54,978 nt of DNA from Moritella sp. (GTDB lineage Bacteria > Pseudomonadota > Gammaproteobacteria > Enterobacterales > Moritellaceae), in the NCBI RefSeq assembly GCF_013215705.1, contig NZ_JABSQR010000035.1:1-54978 (forward strand). The letters are read 5' to 3'. Position 1 is the stretch's first letter. Each line of letters opens with the position of its first letter. Made by a program: the position numbers and the translations under genes. Below are positions 42,690 to 54,978 of this stretch, one piece after another. The notes beneath the pieces are model-generated. The model did no database searches. It saw only the letters and a list, made by a program, of their open reading frames with translations, and had not been told where the DNA came from.

Positions 42690-43310
42690 ATGATCAACCG
42701 TCTCGAAGCATTATTAGCCCAAACATCTTTGGTTGTGACTGATACCCAAAAGCAGCAATTAGTGGCATTAGTGAATTTGTTACATAAGTGGAATAAGGCA
42801 TACAACCTGACTTCGGTACGAGATCCAGAAAATATGTTAATAAAACATATTATGGACAGTCTTGTCGTGAGCCCATACTTAGAAGGTGAACGTTTTATTG
42901 ATGTGGGTACTGGCCCTGGCCTACCGGGTTTACCGTTAGCGATCATGAATCCAGATAAAGAATTTGTACTGCTGGATAGTTTAGGTAAACGTATTCGTTT
43001 TGTCACTCAAGCTGTGCACGAATTAAAATTAACTAACGTCACGCCTGTGCAATCTCGTGTCGAAGAGTATCACCCAGAAATTAAATTTGATGGGGTATTA
43101 AGTCGTGCGTTTGCTTCACTTGAAGATATGTTACATTGGTGTCAGCATCTACCAAAACCAGATGGATTGTTTTATGCGTTGAAAGGGGTGAAACCAACGG
43201 GTGAAATTAAAACATTAAATACTAAATTCAAACTGGAAGTTGCACATAAACTAACAGTGCCAGAGTTAGAGGGCGAACGTCATCTAATCGTCATGTCTGA
43301 GATTAAATAA
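42690..43310 (+). CDS. rsmG: 16S rRNA (guanine-527-N7)-methyltransferase RsmG (GidB)
   Basis: A 206-aa SAM-dependent methyltransferase, close to E. coli RsmG (207 aa). It methylates G527 of 16S rRNA; loss gives low-level streptomycin resistance in several bacteria. The SAM loop is [17 protein letters not shown] (about residues 69-85), and [20 protein letters not shown] (about 36-55) is a family signature. It is followed after 12 bases by parA, the conserved gidB-parA-parB order. Confidence 0.96.
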   Translation: MINRLEALLAQTSLVVTDTQKQQLVALVNLLHKWNKAYNLTSVRDPENMLIKHIMDSLVVSPYLEGERFIDVGTGPGLPGLPLAIMNPDKEFVLLDSLGKRIRFVTQAVHELKLTNVTPVQSRVEEYHPEIKFDGVLSRAFASLEDMLHWCQHLPKPDGLFYALKGVKPTGEIKTLNTKFKLEVAHKLTVPELEGERHLIVMSEIK

Positions 43311-43322
43311 TAGGGAATATTT

Positions 43323-44126
43323 GTGGGCAAAATCATAGCAATAGCTAACCAGAAAGGTGGCGTAGGAAAAACAACGACTTGTGTCAATTTAGCAGCCTCC
43401 ATGTCGGCGACTAAACGTAAGGTATTGCTGATTGATCTTGATCCACAAGGTAACGCAACCATGGGCAGTGGTGTCGACAAATATAGCGTCGAGTATTCTG
43501 CTTATGATTTATTGGTTGATGAAAAGCCAATAAAAGAGGTTGTTATTACTGAAACGTCGGGTAAATATCATCTGATCGCAGCGAATCAAGATGTCACTGC
43601 GGCAGAAATTAAGTTAATGGCATTCTTTGCCCGCGAGTTACGGTTAAAGAATGCATTAGCGGCGGTAAAAGACTATTACGATTATATTTTTATTGATTGT
43701 CCGCCATCACTAAACTTATTAACCATTAATGCCATGGCTGCTGCCGACTCAATTATAGTGCCAATGCAATGTGAGTATTATGCACTCGAAGGCCTTACCG
43801 CATTAATGGATACCACCAGTAAATTAGCCGCCGCTGTTAATCCTAATTTGAAAATTGAAGGCATATTACGCACCATGTATGACCCGCGTAATCGTTTAGC
43901 TTCAGACGTGTCCGAACAATTAAAGCAACATTTTGGGGATAAAGTCTATCGTACTGTGATCCCGCGAAATGTCCGTTTAGCTGAAGCGCCGAGCTTTGGT
44001 GCGCCTGCCATGTATTATGATAAATCATCTAACGGGGCTAAAGCGTATTTAGCGCTCGCGGGTGAAATTATTCGTCGTCAAGAATTAGCCCATGAACAGA
44101 GCGAACAGACAAAGGAACAAGCATGA
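43323..44126 (+). CDS. parA: Chromosome partitioning ATPase ParA (Soj)
   Basis: A 267-aa Walker-type ParA ATPase that binds DNA when ATP-bound and moves ParB-parS complexes. The deviant Walker A NQKGGVGKTTTCVNLA is at about residues 9-24, and LLIDLDPQGNAT and FIDCPPSLNLL follow. It starts with GTG at 43323. Its stop overlaps the parB start (ATGA), which implies coupled translation. The short N terminus marks it as a chromosomal (type Ib-like) ParA without its own helix-turn-helix. Confidence 0.96.
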   Translation: MGKIIAIANQKGGVGKTTTCVNLAASMSATKRKVLLIDLDPQGNATMGSGVDKYSVEYSAYDLLVDEKPIKEVVITETSGKYHLIAANQDVTAAEIKLMAFFARELRLKNALAAVKDYYDYIFIDCPPSLNLLTINAMAAADSIIVPMQCEYYALEGLTALMDTTSKLAAAVNPNLKIEGILRTMYDPRNRLASDVSEQLKQHFGDKVYRTVIPRNVRLAEAPSFGAPAMYYDKSSNGAKAYLALAGEIIRRQELAHEQSEQTKEQA

Positions 44127-45016
44127 ACGTGAAAAAACGAGGGTTAGGCAAAGGTCTGGACGCTTTGCTCGGAACCAGTGCCATGGCAAGAACCAAAGAA
44201 CAAACCGCTGATGATCTAGCGCAACCGACAGTAACGGTTGAGAATGAATTCAAAAAATTACCAATTGAATGGTTATATCCAGGCAAGTATCAGCCACGTA
44301 AAGATATGGCTAGCGATGCCTTAGATGAGTTAGCCGCCTCTATTACCGCACAAGGTATTATCCAACCAATTGTTGTTCGTGAATTAAATCCCCAACAGTT
44401 TGAAATTATAGCCGGGGAACGTCGTTGGCGTGCTGCGCAATTAGCGGGTTTAAGTAAAGTCCCTTGTATCGTCAAAGATGTGGCTGACGAAGCGGTGATG
44501 GCGATGTCTCTGATTGAAAATATTCAACGAGAAGACTTAAATGCAATGGAAGAATCAACTGCATTACTGCGTTTAATTGAAGAGTTTTCATTAACGCATC
44601 AACAAGTCGCTGATGCAGTAGGTAAATCACGCGCCTCGGTATCGAATTTATTACGCTTAAATAGTCTCAATAATGACGTGAAAACGTTGCTTGAACATGG
44701 CGACATTGAGATGGGTCATGCCCGTGCATTATTGGCACTTGAAGGTGAGCTGCAATCACAAGCTGCAAGCAATATTGCCCAACGTGGTTTAACTGTTCGC
44801 GATACCGAAAAATTAGTGAGAAAGCTACTGGAACCGAAAGTTGAAATAAGCCCAATAAAGGTAAAAGATCCCGATGTTATTAACCTAGAATATCGCTTAT
44901 CGGAACGATTAAAAGCCAAAGTTATCATCAAACAAGGTGCAAATGGCTGTGGGAAGCTAACCATTGACTATACTAGCCTTGCTGAATTGGATGATATAGT
45001 TGCAACTTTGGGTTAA
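44123..45016 (+). CDS. parB: Chromosome partitioning protein ParB (Spo0J)
   Basis: A 297-aa CTP-dependent clamp that loads at parS and spreads along DNA. The N terminus KKRGLGKGLDALLG is the ParA-interacting segment. The CTP-binding motifs include GIIQPIVVR and IAGERRWRAAQLAGL (about residues 97-111), and SLIENIQREDLNAMEES follows. The helix-turn-helix HQQVADAVGKSRASVSNLLRL is at about 158-178, and a C-terminal dimerisation domain ends the protein. Four parS sites are at 20956, 24187, 24223 and 28197. Confidence 0.97.
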   Translation: MNVKKRGLGKGLDALLGTSAMARTKEQTADDLAQPTVTVENEFKKLPIEWLYPGKYQPRKDMASDALDELAASITAQGIIQPIVVRELNPQQFEIIAGERRWRAAQLAGLSKVPCIVKDVADEAVMAMSLIENIQREDLNAMEESTALLRLIEEFSLTHQQVADAVGKSRASVSNLLRLNSLNNDVKTLLEHGDIEMGHARALLALEGELQSQAASNIAQRGLTVRDTEKLVRKLLEPKVEISPIKVKDPDVINLEYRLSERLKAKVIIKQGANGCGKLTIDYTSLAELDDIVATLG

Positions 45017-45404
45017 TTTTTAATCTCCAGATGATAAAGATCAAATTAAGTTAATATTTTTAAAAATGCAGTTATGAGTCAATAAATAGACTTAGCTCAG
45101 TAAGATACGCTTTTGTTTACAATTATCTTCACTTGAAATATCAAAGGTTTATATTTTATCTGATGTCAAAATAACTTTATTTCATAATAACCACGTTGTT
45201 TAGAATTTAATATTATAAGGGCGGTACTCATTAGTGGGTAACGCCTGTCATATCTCATTTTTCAGAATATTACACTTAGCTTTCCTTATCTGTATTGCAA
45301 TGAGTTGCATTAGCACCACTTCAACGTATAATTTATCCTGCTTTTAGAAGCGTTTTTGTATATTTTTTTTGAATGCTTCAAAAAGATTGTTTTAGGGGTT
45401 TATT
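45017..45404. other. Upstream region of the atp operon
   Basis: About 388 bases, AT-rich, with no credible gene. The promoter at 45305-45332 lies near its end. I see no terminator with a good T-run after parB and no riboswitch. Confidence 0.6.
45305..45332 (+). promoter_or_regulatory. Probable atp operon promoter
   Basis: TTGCAT, a 16-base spacer and a perfect TATAAT, about 70 bases before atpI. No other equally good match lies between parB and atpI by eye. Confidence 0.6.
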
Positions 45405-45794
45405 GTGTCAAACAAATTAGCAATGAATGCGTTCAATCAAGCTATTAAATTGATTGTGTTTCAGGTGCTATTAGTGGCCGTTTGCGCGTTAACCTTTTTG
45501 TTTATTGATGGAGAGCTTTCTGCTCGTTCTGCAATTTTTGGTGGCATTATTTATGTCTTACCAAATTACATCTTTACCCGTTTGGCTTTCCGGTTTATGG
45601 GCGCCAGACAGATTCAAGATGTTGTAGCATCATTTGCATTAGGTGAAACGTTAAAATTGGTACTGACAGTTGTGTTCTTTATTGTGGTATTAGGTTTCGT
45701 TAAGGTGAATTATCTTCCCCTTTACGTGACGTTCTCATTAGCAATCGGCTCACAATTATTTGCTCCTTATTTTATGAACAAAAAACTGGGATGA
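45405..45794 (+). CDS. atpI: ATP synthase protein I
   Basis: A 129-aa membrane protein with four hydrophobic helices (about residues 14-31, 40-58, 73-95 and 100-120). It is the first gene of the atp operon as in E. coli (126 aa). AtpI is thought to help assembly or stability of the c-ring and is not essential for activity. It starts with GTG at 45405 after an AGGGG sequence and ends 3 bases before atpB. Confidence 0.88.
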   Translation: MSNKLAMNAFNQAIKLIVFQVLLVAVCALTFLFIDGELSARSAIFGGIIYVLPNYIFTRLAFRFMGARQIQDVVASFALGETLKLVLTVVFFIVVLGFVKVNYLPLYVTFSLAIGSQLFAPYFMNKKLG

Positions 45795-46574
<780 letters not shown>

Positions 46575-46598
46575 TTTATAAACACAAATTTTAATTAA

Positions 46599-46868
<270 letters not shown>

Positions 46869-46905
46869 TCAGCTTTTGGTCCACTACTAACCAAGGAGGT
46901 TCGTT

Positions 46906-47376
46906 GTGAATATCAACGCAACTCTTTTAGGCCAAGCGATTTCGTTTACGTTATTCGTACTATTTTGTATGAAATATGTATGGCCACCACTGATTGCGGC
47001 TATCGAAGAACGTCAACAGAAAATTGCCGATGGTCTTGCAAGTGCGGATAAAGCTGCTAAAGATTTGAAGCTAGCGGAAGCTAAAGCAACAGATCAATTG
47101 AAAGATGCTAAAGCGCAAGCGGCAGTTATCATTGATGCAGCAAATAAGCGTAAATCTCAAATTGTCGATGAAGCTAAAGAAGAAGCAAATGCAGAGCGAG
47201 CTAAAATTCTTGCTCAAGCAGAAGCTGAAGTTGAAGCTGAACGTAATCGTCTAAAAGAAGAATTACGCAAACAAGTAGCTGGTTTAGCTATTGCCGGTGC
47301 TGAAAAAATTATCGAACGTTCTATTGATGCCGCTGCTAACAGTGACATCGTTGACAAAATCGTTGCAGAACTTTAA
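46906..47376 (+). CDS. atpF: ATP synthase F0 subunit b
   Basis: A 156-aa stator subunit, the same length as in E. coli. One N-terminal membrane helix (about residues 6-26) is followed by a long charged coiled coil rich in Ala, Lys and Glu (about 32-130) that reaches up to F1. It starts with GTG at 46906, with a strong AAGGAGGT eight or so bases upstream, which may compensate for the weaker start codon. Confidence 0.96.
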   Translation: MNINATLLGQAISFTLFVLFCMKYVWPPLIAAIEERQQKIADGLASADKAAKDLKLAEAKATDQLKDAKAQAAVIIDAANKRKSQIVDEAKEEANAERAKILAQAEAEVEAERNRLKEELRKQVAGLAIAGAEKIIERSIDAAANSDIVDKIVAEL

Positions 47377-47390
47377 CAACTGGGGGGCTT

Positions 47391-47924
47391 ATGTCTGATT
47401 TGACTACTATTGCTCGTCCATATGCTAAAGCTGCATTTGATTTTGCCGTTAAGGAACAGGCTATTGATAAATGGCAAGAAATGTTAGCGTTTACGGCGGA
47501 AATTGCAGTAAATAAAGATATTTCTACATTATTAAATGGTGCTGTAAGTGCTCACTCTATTGCTGATACTTTTATCAAGGTAGCTGATGAGCAACTTAAC
47601 GAATCAGGCCAAAACTTTATTAAAGTATTGGCCGAGAACGCTCGTTTAAGCGCATTACCAAACATTGTTACTTTATTTGCATACTACAAAGCGGAGCATG
47701 AGAAATCTGTTGAAGCTGACGTTACTTCTGCAATGCCATTAACGGCAGAGCAAGAAGCAAATATTGTAATCGCGTTGGAAAAACGTTTAGCACGCAAAGT
47801 TAAGTTAAATTGCAACGTTGATAACACATTAATTGGTGGTTTGATTATTCAGACTGGTGATTTAGTTATTGATGGCTCTGTACGCGGTAAGTTAAATAAA
47901 CTTGCGGAAGCGCTACAATCGTAA
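47391..47924 (+). CDS. atpH: ATP synthase F1 subunit delta
   Basis: A 177-aa peripheral-stalk subunit, the same length as E. coli AtpH, that links b to alpha. The N-terminal helical bundle begins [16 protein letters not shown], and the C-terminal part has [27 protein letters not shown] in the family pattern. It sits 14 bases after atpF and 12 bases before atpA. Confidence 0.96.
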   Translation: MSDLTTIARPYAKAAFDFAVKEQAIDKWQEMLAFTAEIAVNKDISTLLNGAVSAHSIADTFIKVADEQLNESGQNFIKVLAENARLSALPNIVTLFAYYKAEHEKSVEADVTSAMPLTAEQEANIVIALEKRLARKVKLNCNVDNTLIGGLIIQTGDLVIDGSVRGKLNKLAEALQS

Positions 47925-47936
47925 TTGGGGAATAGC

Positions 47937-49478
47937 ATGCAACTGAATTCTACAGAAATCAGTGATCTGATCAAACAACGTATTGAAAAATTCAGCGTTG
48001 TTAGTGAAGCAAGAAATGAAGGTACGATCGTTTCAGTAAGCGATGGTATTATTCGTATTCATGGCCTTGCAGACTGTATGCAAGGCGAAATGATTGAATT
48101 ACCTGGCAACCGTTTTGGTATCGCACTTAACCTAGAGCGTGACTCTGTTGGTGCGGTAGTAATGGGTTCTTACATGGGTCTTGCAGAAGGCCAAAAAGTA
48201 CGTTCAACTGGACGTATTTTTGAAGTGCCAGTAGGTCGCAACTTATTAGGTCGTGTTGTAAACACACTTGGTGAGCCTATCGACGGTAAAGGACCTATCG
48301 ACAACGATGGTTTCTCTCCTGTTGAAGTAATTGCACCGGGTGTAATGGAACGTAAATCGGTTGATCAACCTATCCAGATCGGTATCAAAGCGATTGACTC
48401 TATGATCCCAATCGGTCGTGGTCAACGTGAGCTTATTATTGGTGACCGTCAGGTTGGTAAGAGTGCTATCGCTATCGATGCAATCATTAACCAAAAAGAC
48501 TCAGGCATCAAATGTATATACGTAGCAATCGGTCAGAAAGCTTCTACCGTCGCTCGCGTAGTACGTAAGCTTGAAGAACATGGCGCAATGGAAAACACTA
48601 TTTTTGTTGTTGCAACGGCTTCTGAAGCTGCGGCACTACAATATCTAGCCCCATACGCTGGTTGTGCCATGGGTGAATACTTCCGTGACCGTGGTGAAGA
48701 TGCGCTGATCGTATATGATGATCTGTCTAAGCAAGCCGTTGCTTACCGTCAGATTTCATTACTATTACGTCGTCCGCCAGGCCGTGAAGCATACCCAGGT
48801 GACGTTTTCTATCTGCATTCACGTCTACTAGAGCGTGCTGCTCGTGTAAACGTTGAATACGTAGAAGCATTCACTAAAGGTGAAGTGAAAGGTAAGACAG
48901 GTTCTTTAACTGCGCTACCTATCATTGAAACCCAAGGTGGTGACGTATCTGCGTTCGTACCAACGAATGTAATTTCGATTACCGATGGTCAGATCTTCTT
49001 GACTACAGAGCTGTTTAACTCAGGCACTCGTCCTGCGGTTGATCCAGGTATCTCTGTGTCGCGTGTTGGTGGTGCTGCACAAACGAAGATCATTAAGAAA
49101 CTATCTGGTGGTATTCGTACCGCACTAGCACAGTATCGTGAATTAGCAGCATTTGCTCAATTCTCTTCTGACCTTGATGATGCAACGCGTAAGCAGCTTG
49201 ATCATGGCGCAAAAGTTACTGAGCTAATGAAGCAAGGCCAATATGCTCCAATGACTGTTGCTGAGCAGGCTCTATCTTTATATGCAGCAGAAACTGGCGC
49301 ATTAGAAGATGTCGCAGTTAACAAAATTGTTAGCTTCGAAGCGTCTCTACAAGCTTATGCTAAAGCAGAACACGCTGATTTACTTGCTTCTATTAATGAA
49401 ACAGGCGCGTACGACAAAGATGTTCAAGCTAAGCTATCAAGCTTAATTGAAAGCTTTAAGTCTACACAAACCTGGTAA
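47937..49478 (+). CDS. atpA: ATP synthase F1 subunit alpha
   Basis: A 513-aa subunit, exactly the E. coli length when translation starts at ATG 47937; an in-frame start at 47925 is preceded by no better site. It forms the regulatory nucleotide sites of F1. The P-loop [14 protein letters not shown] is at about residues 169-182. The family signature [14 protein letters not shown] and the Arg contacting the catalytic site are present. Confidence 0.98.
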   Translation: MQLNSTEISDLIKQRIEKFSVVSEARNEGTIVSVSDGIIRIHGLADCMQGEMIELPGNRFGIALNLERDSVGAVVMGSYMGLAEGQKVRSTGRIFEVPVGRNLLGRVVNTLGEPIDGKGPIDNDGFSPVEVIAPGVMERKSVDQPIQIGIKAIDSMIPIGRGQRELIIGDRQVGKSAIAIDAIINQKDSGIKCIYVAIGQKASTVARVVRKLEEHGAMENTIFVVATASEAAALQYLAPYAGCAMGEYFRDRGEDALIVYDDLSKQAVAYRQISLLLRRPPGREAYPGDVFYLHSRLLERAARVNVEYVEAFTKGEVKGKTGSLTALPIIETQGGDVSAFVPTNVISITDGQIFLTTELFNSGTRPAVDPGISVSRVGGAAQTKIIKKLSGGIRTALAQYRELAAFAQFSSDLDDATRKQLDHGAKVTELMKQGQYAPMTVAEQALSLYAAETGALEDVAVNKIVSFEASLQAYAKAEHADLLASINETGAYDKDVQAKLSSLIESFKSTQTW

Positions 49479-49526
49479 GAGCGGTGGCAGCCTTTGCTGC
49501 CACAGTTAGCTTAATAGGAGAAGCAA

Positions 49527-51808
<2,282 letters not shown>

Positions 51809-51823
51809 CTAAGCGAGGGCACT

Positions 51824-52249
51824 ATGGCTATGACTTTTGATTTGAATGTAGTAAGCGCTGAAGGAGTGTTATTTTCCGGCCGTGCTGAAAGCGTTCAAAT
51901 TACCGGTTCTGGTGGAGAGTTCGGTATTTTAGCCGGTCACACTCCACTACTTACTGGTATAGTACCTGGCATGGTGCGCTTGGTTAAACAACACGGTGAA
52001 GAAGAAATTATCTTCGTATCTGGTGGTACTTGTGAAGTACAACCGGGTGAAGTTACCGTTCTGGCTGATACTGCAATTCGTGCAGAAGATCTAGATTTAG
52101 CCAAAGCGCAAGAAGCCAAAAGACAAGCTGAAGAACTGCTTAACAATTCTGCAACTAATCAAGATGTAGATTACGTTCAAGTAGCCGTTCAGCTGGCTGA
52201 TGCTATTGCTCAATTGCGCGTGCTTAAATTGGTTAAAAAATTCAATTAG
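51824..52249 (+). CDS. atpC: ATP synthase F1 subunit epsilon
   Basis: A 141-aa subunit close to the E. coli length (139 aa). The N-terminal beta-sandwich has [18 protein letters not shown] and [16 protein letters not shown], and a C-terminal helical hairpin (about residues 88-138) can inhibit the enzyme. It is the last gene of the atp operon and is followed by a strong terminator at 52284-52309. Confidence 0.97.
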   Translation: MAMTFDLNVVSAEGVLFSGRAESVQITGSGGEFGILAGHTPLLTGIVPGMVRLVKQHGEEEIIFVSGGTCEVQPGEVTVLADTAIRAEDLDLAKAQEAKRQAEELLNNSATNQDVDYVQVAVQLADAIAQLRVLKLVKKFN

Positions 52250-52283
52250 TTTGAATTTTTAATTGAACACGTTCAGTTGTCAT

Positions 52284-52309
52284 AAAGCGACCTTAGGGTC
52301 GCTTTTTTT
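52284..52309 (+). terminator. Rho-independent terminator of the atp operon
   Basis: AAAGCGACC and GGTCGCTTT form a 9-bp stem around TTAG, followed by a T-run. Confidence 0.93.
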
Positions 52310-52410
52310 ATGCCTTTAATACACACAGCATATTGTTAAATTTAATAATTCCCTATAACCTGAACATACTATTTATATTTTCAATGTCATCATTCAGATA
52401 AGAGCCCATT

Positions 52411-53775
52411 ATGCCTATTAGTGTTGTTATTCTTGCCGCTGGTAAAGGAACGCGTATGCGTTCAGATCTCCCTAAAGTTCTTCACCCTATCGCTAAAAAA
52501 CCAATGGTCCAACATGTTATTGATACCGTAAAACAGTTAGATGTTAACGATATCCACTTAGTCTATGGCCATGGTGCAGAATTACTAAAATCGCGGATCA
52601 AAGATGAAAAATTAGATTGGGTGCTGCAAGCCGAGCAATTAGGGACTGGGCATGCAGTACAGCAGGCGGCGGATCAATTTAAAGCAGATGAACAGATATT
52701 GATATTGTATGGTGATGTGCCATTAATTAGCCAAGAAACGCTAACACATTTATGTCAATCTCAGCCTGAAGGTGGTATTGGTTTACTTACTGTGAAATTA
52801 GATAATCCGATGGGCTATGGCCGCATTGTCCGTGATGGCGACACGGTTGTCGGTATTGTAGAACAAAAAGATGCATCAGCAGAACAACTTAAAATTAATG
52901 AAGTTAACTCCGGTATTCTCGTTGCTAATGGGGCCGATTTTCAACACTGGTTGTCTTTGTTAGATAATAATAATGCGCAAGGTGAATATTACTTAACTGA
53001 TGTAATTGCACTTGCGCATAAAGCCGGTCGCACGATTAACGCGGTTCACCCGATTGCAAATATTGAAGTTGAAGGTGTGAACAACCGTATGCAGTTGGCG
53101 GAACTAGAACGCGCATACCAACAATTACAAGCATATAAACTCATGGAACAAGGCGTGACTATGCTTGATCCACGCCGTTTTGATTTACGCGGTGAAGTGA
53201 ATGTTGGTAACGATGTTACCTTTGATATTAATGTGATCATCGAAGGCAAAGTAACGATTGGTCGTGGTGTCACTATCGGTGCTAACTGTATTTTAAAAGA
53301 TTGTCATATTGGTGATAACTCTGAGATTAAACCAAATTCAATTATCGAATCAGCGACAATCGGTGCTGATTGTAGTGTTGGCCCATTTGCACGTTTACGT
53401 CCTAATACAATATTGGAAGACGATGCACATGTAGGCAACTTCGTTGAACTGAAAAAAACAACGTTAGGTAAAGGTTCTAAAGCCGGTCATCTTGCTTATC
53501 TTGGTGATAGCATGATTGGTGAAAACGTAAATATTGGTGCGGGTACGATTACTTGTAACTATGATGGGGTAAATAAATTCCAGACGGTGATTGAAGATGG
53601 CGCATTCATTGGTTCTGATAGTCAATTGATCGCGCCTGTTACTATTGGTAAAAATGCCACTATTGGTGCCGGATCTACTATTGCGAGAGATGTAGCTGCC
53701 GATGAACTGGTGATCACTCGAGTAAAACAACGTCATATCAAAAATTGGCCAAAACCAACTAAAATTGTAAAGTAA
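52411..53775 (+). CDS. glmU: Bifunctional UDP-N-acetylglucosamine pyrophosphorylase / glucosamine-1-phosphate N-acetyltransferase
   Basis: A 454-aa two-domain enzyme that makes UDP-GlcNAc for peptidoglycan and lipopolysaccharide. The N-terminal uridyltransferase (about 1-228) has [20 protein letters not shown] and YGDVPLI. The C-terminal left-handed beta-helix (about 250-430) shows hexapeptide repeats such as [13 protein letters not shown], and [20 protein letters not shown]. Length is close to E. coli GlmU (456 aa). As in E. coli it follows the atp operon, with its own gap of about 160 bases. A terminator lies at 53798-53826. Confidence 0.97.
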   Translation: MPISVVILAAGKGTRMRSDLPKVLHPIAKKPMVQHVIDTVKQLDVNDIHLVYGHGAELLKSRIKDEKLDWVLQAEQLGTGHAVQQAADQFKADEQILILYGDVPLISQETLTHLCQSQPEGGIGLLTVKLDNPMGYGRIVRDGDTVVGIVEQKDASAEQLKINEVNSGILVANGADFQHWLSLLDNNNAQGEYYLTDVIALAHKAGRTINAVHPIANIEVEGVNNRMQLAELERAYQQLQAYKLMEQGVTMLDPRRFDLRGEVNVGNDVTFDINVIIEGKVTIGRGVTIGANCILKDCHIGDNSEIKPNSIIESATIGADCSVGPFARLRPNTILEDDAHVGNFVELKKTTLGKGSKAGHLAYLGDSMIGENVNIGAGTITCNYDGVNKFQTVIEDGAFIGSDSQLIAPVTIGKNATIGAGSTIARDVAADELVITRVKQRHIKNWPKPTKIVK

Positions 53776-53797
53776 GCGTTAAAGTCATTGTCGCGAT

Positions 53798-53826
53798 AAA
53801 AAGCAGAGAGTTATCTCTGCTTTTTT
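53798..53826. terminator. Terminator between glmU and nadE
   Basis: AAAAAGCAGAGA and TCTCTGCTTTTT form a 12-bp stem around GTTA. The flanking A-run and T-run would allow it to serve both convergent genes. Confidence 0.92.
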
Positions 53827-53847
53827 GTATTCGTCATTAACTACGCA

Positions 53848-54684
53848 TTACACTGGTGTTGGAATTGGATTACGCTTATGAGTCGTTTTTTTATAGGTAT
53901 CGATAATTTTAGTTTCAGCTTTAATATCGATGTCTTTCCCTTCTAAGAAATCATCAATTTGATCGTAAGTCACACCGAGTGCCACTTCATCTTCAAGTTG
54001 CGGGCGATCTTCTTCTAAATCTGCAGTCGGTATTTTTTGATAAACCTCTTGTGGAGCCCCCAAAAATTCGGCTAGCGCTCTAACTTGGCGTTTATTTAAA
54101 CCAAATAGCGGCGCTAAATCACAAGCCCCATCACCATGCTTAGTAAAGAAGCCGGAAATGTTCTCTGCACTATGATCGGTTCCCGGTACTAAACCACAAT
54201 ATAACCCTGCAATTTCATATTGTGCAATCATCCGCATTCTTGCTTTGACATTACCTTTATTAAAATCTTGGTTGAATGCGGTGCTTTCTGGTAATCCAGC
54301 GGCCTTCACGGATCTGAGTACCTCGGCATGAATACTATCTGCACCTGACTGAATATTGACTGTGACGGCTGTTTTCGGGTTAATAAAGTTAAGTGCTTTT
54401 TGAGCATCATTTTCATCCGCCTGTACTGAGTAAGGTAAGCGCACGGCAATAAAATTATAATCATCATTACTGTGTTCAGTATTAAGCTCTTCAATCGCTA
54501 GTTGGCATAGTCGGCCACAAGTTGATGAATCAACACCACCACTTATACCTAATACTAAACTTTTTAATCCTGAGTTAGTTAATTGCTGTTTGATAAAGTT
54601 AATGCGACTACGGATCTCATCGGCGATATCGATGCTTGGTTTAACTTTCATCTCTGCGATAATTTGTTTTTTAAGTTCAGTCAT
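53848..54684 (-). CDS. nadE: NH3-dependent NAD+ synthetase
   Basis: A 278-aa enzyme that amidates deamido-NAD to NAD, close to E. coli NadE (275 aa) and without a glutaminase domain. The ATP pyrophosphatase P-loop is in [21 protein letters not shown] (about residues 42-62). [24 protein letters not shown] and the C-terminal [12 protein letters not shown] are typical. AAGGAG lies nine bases before the start at 54684. It is convergent with glmU and divergent from the right-hand rrn operon. Confidence 0.95.
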   Translation of the reverse strand: MTELKKQIIAEMKVKPSIDIADEIRSRINFIKQQLTNSGLKSLVLGISGGVDSSTCGRLCQLAIEELNTEHSNDDYNFIAVRLPYSVQADENDAQKALNFINPKTAVTVNIQSGADSIHAEVLRSVKAAGLPESTAFNQDFNKGNVKARMRMIAQYEIAGLYCGLVPGTDHSAENISGFFTKHGDGACDLAPLFGLNKRQVRALAEFLGAPQEVYQKIPTADLEEDRPQLEDEVALGVTYDQIDDFLEGKDIDIKAETKIIDTYKKTTHKRNPIPTPV

Positions 54685-54880
54685 GGGTCTATCTCCTTGG
54701 TTAAGGTTATTGTATCGCGATAAATGGACATTACTAGTTATCTGGCACCGTAAATGGCGACTTTTAAATGGGCAGATCCGTTATGTCGGGGTATTTATAT
54801 ACTATTAAGAGCGAAAAAAAACGGTTCTGTACTAAATCCATACAGCGATTGTTGTTTGTGAGGTTATTTACTAATAACGC

Positions 54881-54908
54881 TTGCCTATGTGATCGATTTC
54901 TCTATAAT
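54881..54908 (+). promoter_or_regulatory. rrn promoter, plus strand
   Basis: TTGCCT, a 16-base spacer and TATAAT, followed by the GC-rich CGCTCCCAC. The -35, -10 and spacer length equal those of the minus-strand promoter at 222-249. Bases 54813-54824 upstream form an A-rich tract that could belong to an UP element region. Confidence 0.8.
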
Positions 54909-54978
54909 CGCTCCCACTGACACGGCAACAGCCGCTCAGTATGCTCTTTAACAATTTATTCAAGCAATCTGTGTGAGC
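54909..54978 (+). other. rRNA operon leader (transcribed rightwards), boxA region
   Basis: From 54943 to the window end the sequence begins GCTCTTTAACAATTTATT and is the exact reverse complement of bases 26-61. It is the boxA-type rrn leader, and the 16S gene would begin beyond the window. Confidence 0.85.

Overview
The window is the replication-origin region of a gammaproteobacterial chromosome. Gene order and protein resemblance place it near Vibrio, Moritella and Psychromonas. I lean towards a Moritella-like marine bacterium, but no rRNA gene body lies inside the window to settle this. Almost everything is core chromosome. I see no insertion sequence, prophage, CRISPR array or tRNA gene.

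The two ends are the leaders of two rRNA operons that point outwards, one on the minus strand at the left edge and one on the plus strand at the right edge. The last 36 bases are the exact reverse complement of bases 26-61, so the segment is bounded by divergent rrn operons and may be an assembly contig that broke in those repeats.

From left to right: the hemG-trkH-yigZ block (minus) and the fadBA beta-oxidation operon, an arrangement also found next to rrnA in E. coli but here without pepQ. Next is a four-gene unit of response regulator, sensor kinase, sugar-type binding protein and YccS-like membrane protein (6962-12590). It is followed by a FabY-like ketoacyl synthase divergent from a GlxA-type AraC regulator, and by an iron-storage block (bfd and two bacterioferritin subunits) with two Fur-box-like sites. 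Then come a small membrane protein, tusA, glyQS, viaA-ravA (minus) and avtA. The replication block gyrB-recF-dnaN-dnaA (minus) is followed by an amino-acid ABC transporter, rpmH-rnpA-yidD-yidC-mnmE, an HDOD-domain gene and mioC. After mioC is oriC (about 40225-40612), then mnmG-rsmG-parA-parB, the complete atpIBEFHAGDC operon, glmU and nadE.

The genes work together as a replication and segregation module. DnaA boxes lie in oriC and upstream of dnaA. ParA and ParB are encoded at 43.3-45.0 kb, and four parS-like 16-mers lie at 20.9-28.2 kb. rRNA, ribosomal protein L34, RNase P protein, YidC and ATP synthase genes are all close to the origin, where gene dosage is high in fast growth.

The least ordinary parts are the two-component, binding-protein and YccS unit, the bacterioferritin pair in which each subunit has lost what the other keeps, the phased GATC array and the DnaA-box palindrome in oriC, and the parS cluster placed 12-19 kb to one side of the origin. 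I found no convincing wholly new system; the sensor unit at 7-12.6 kb is the best candidate for undescribed biology.
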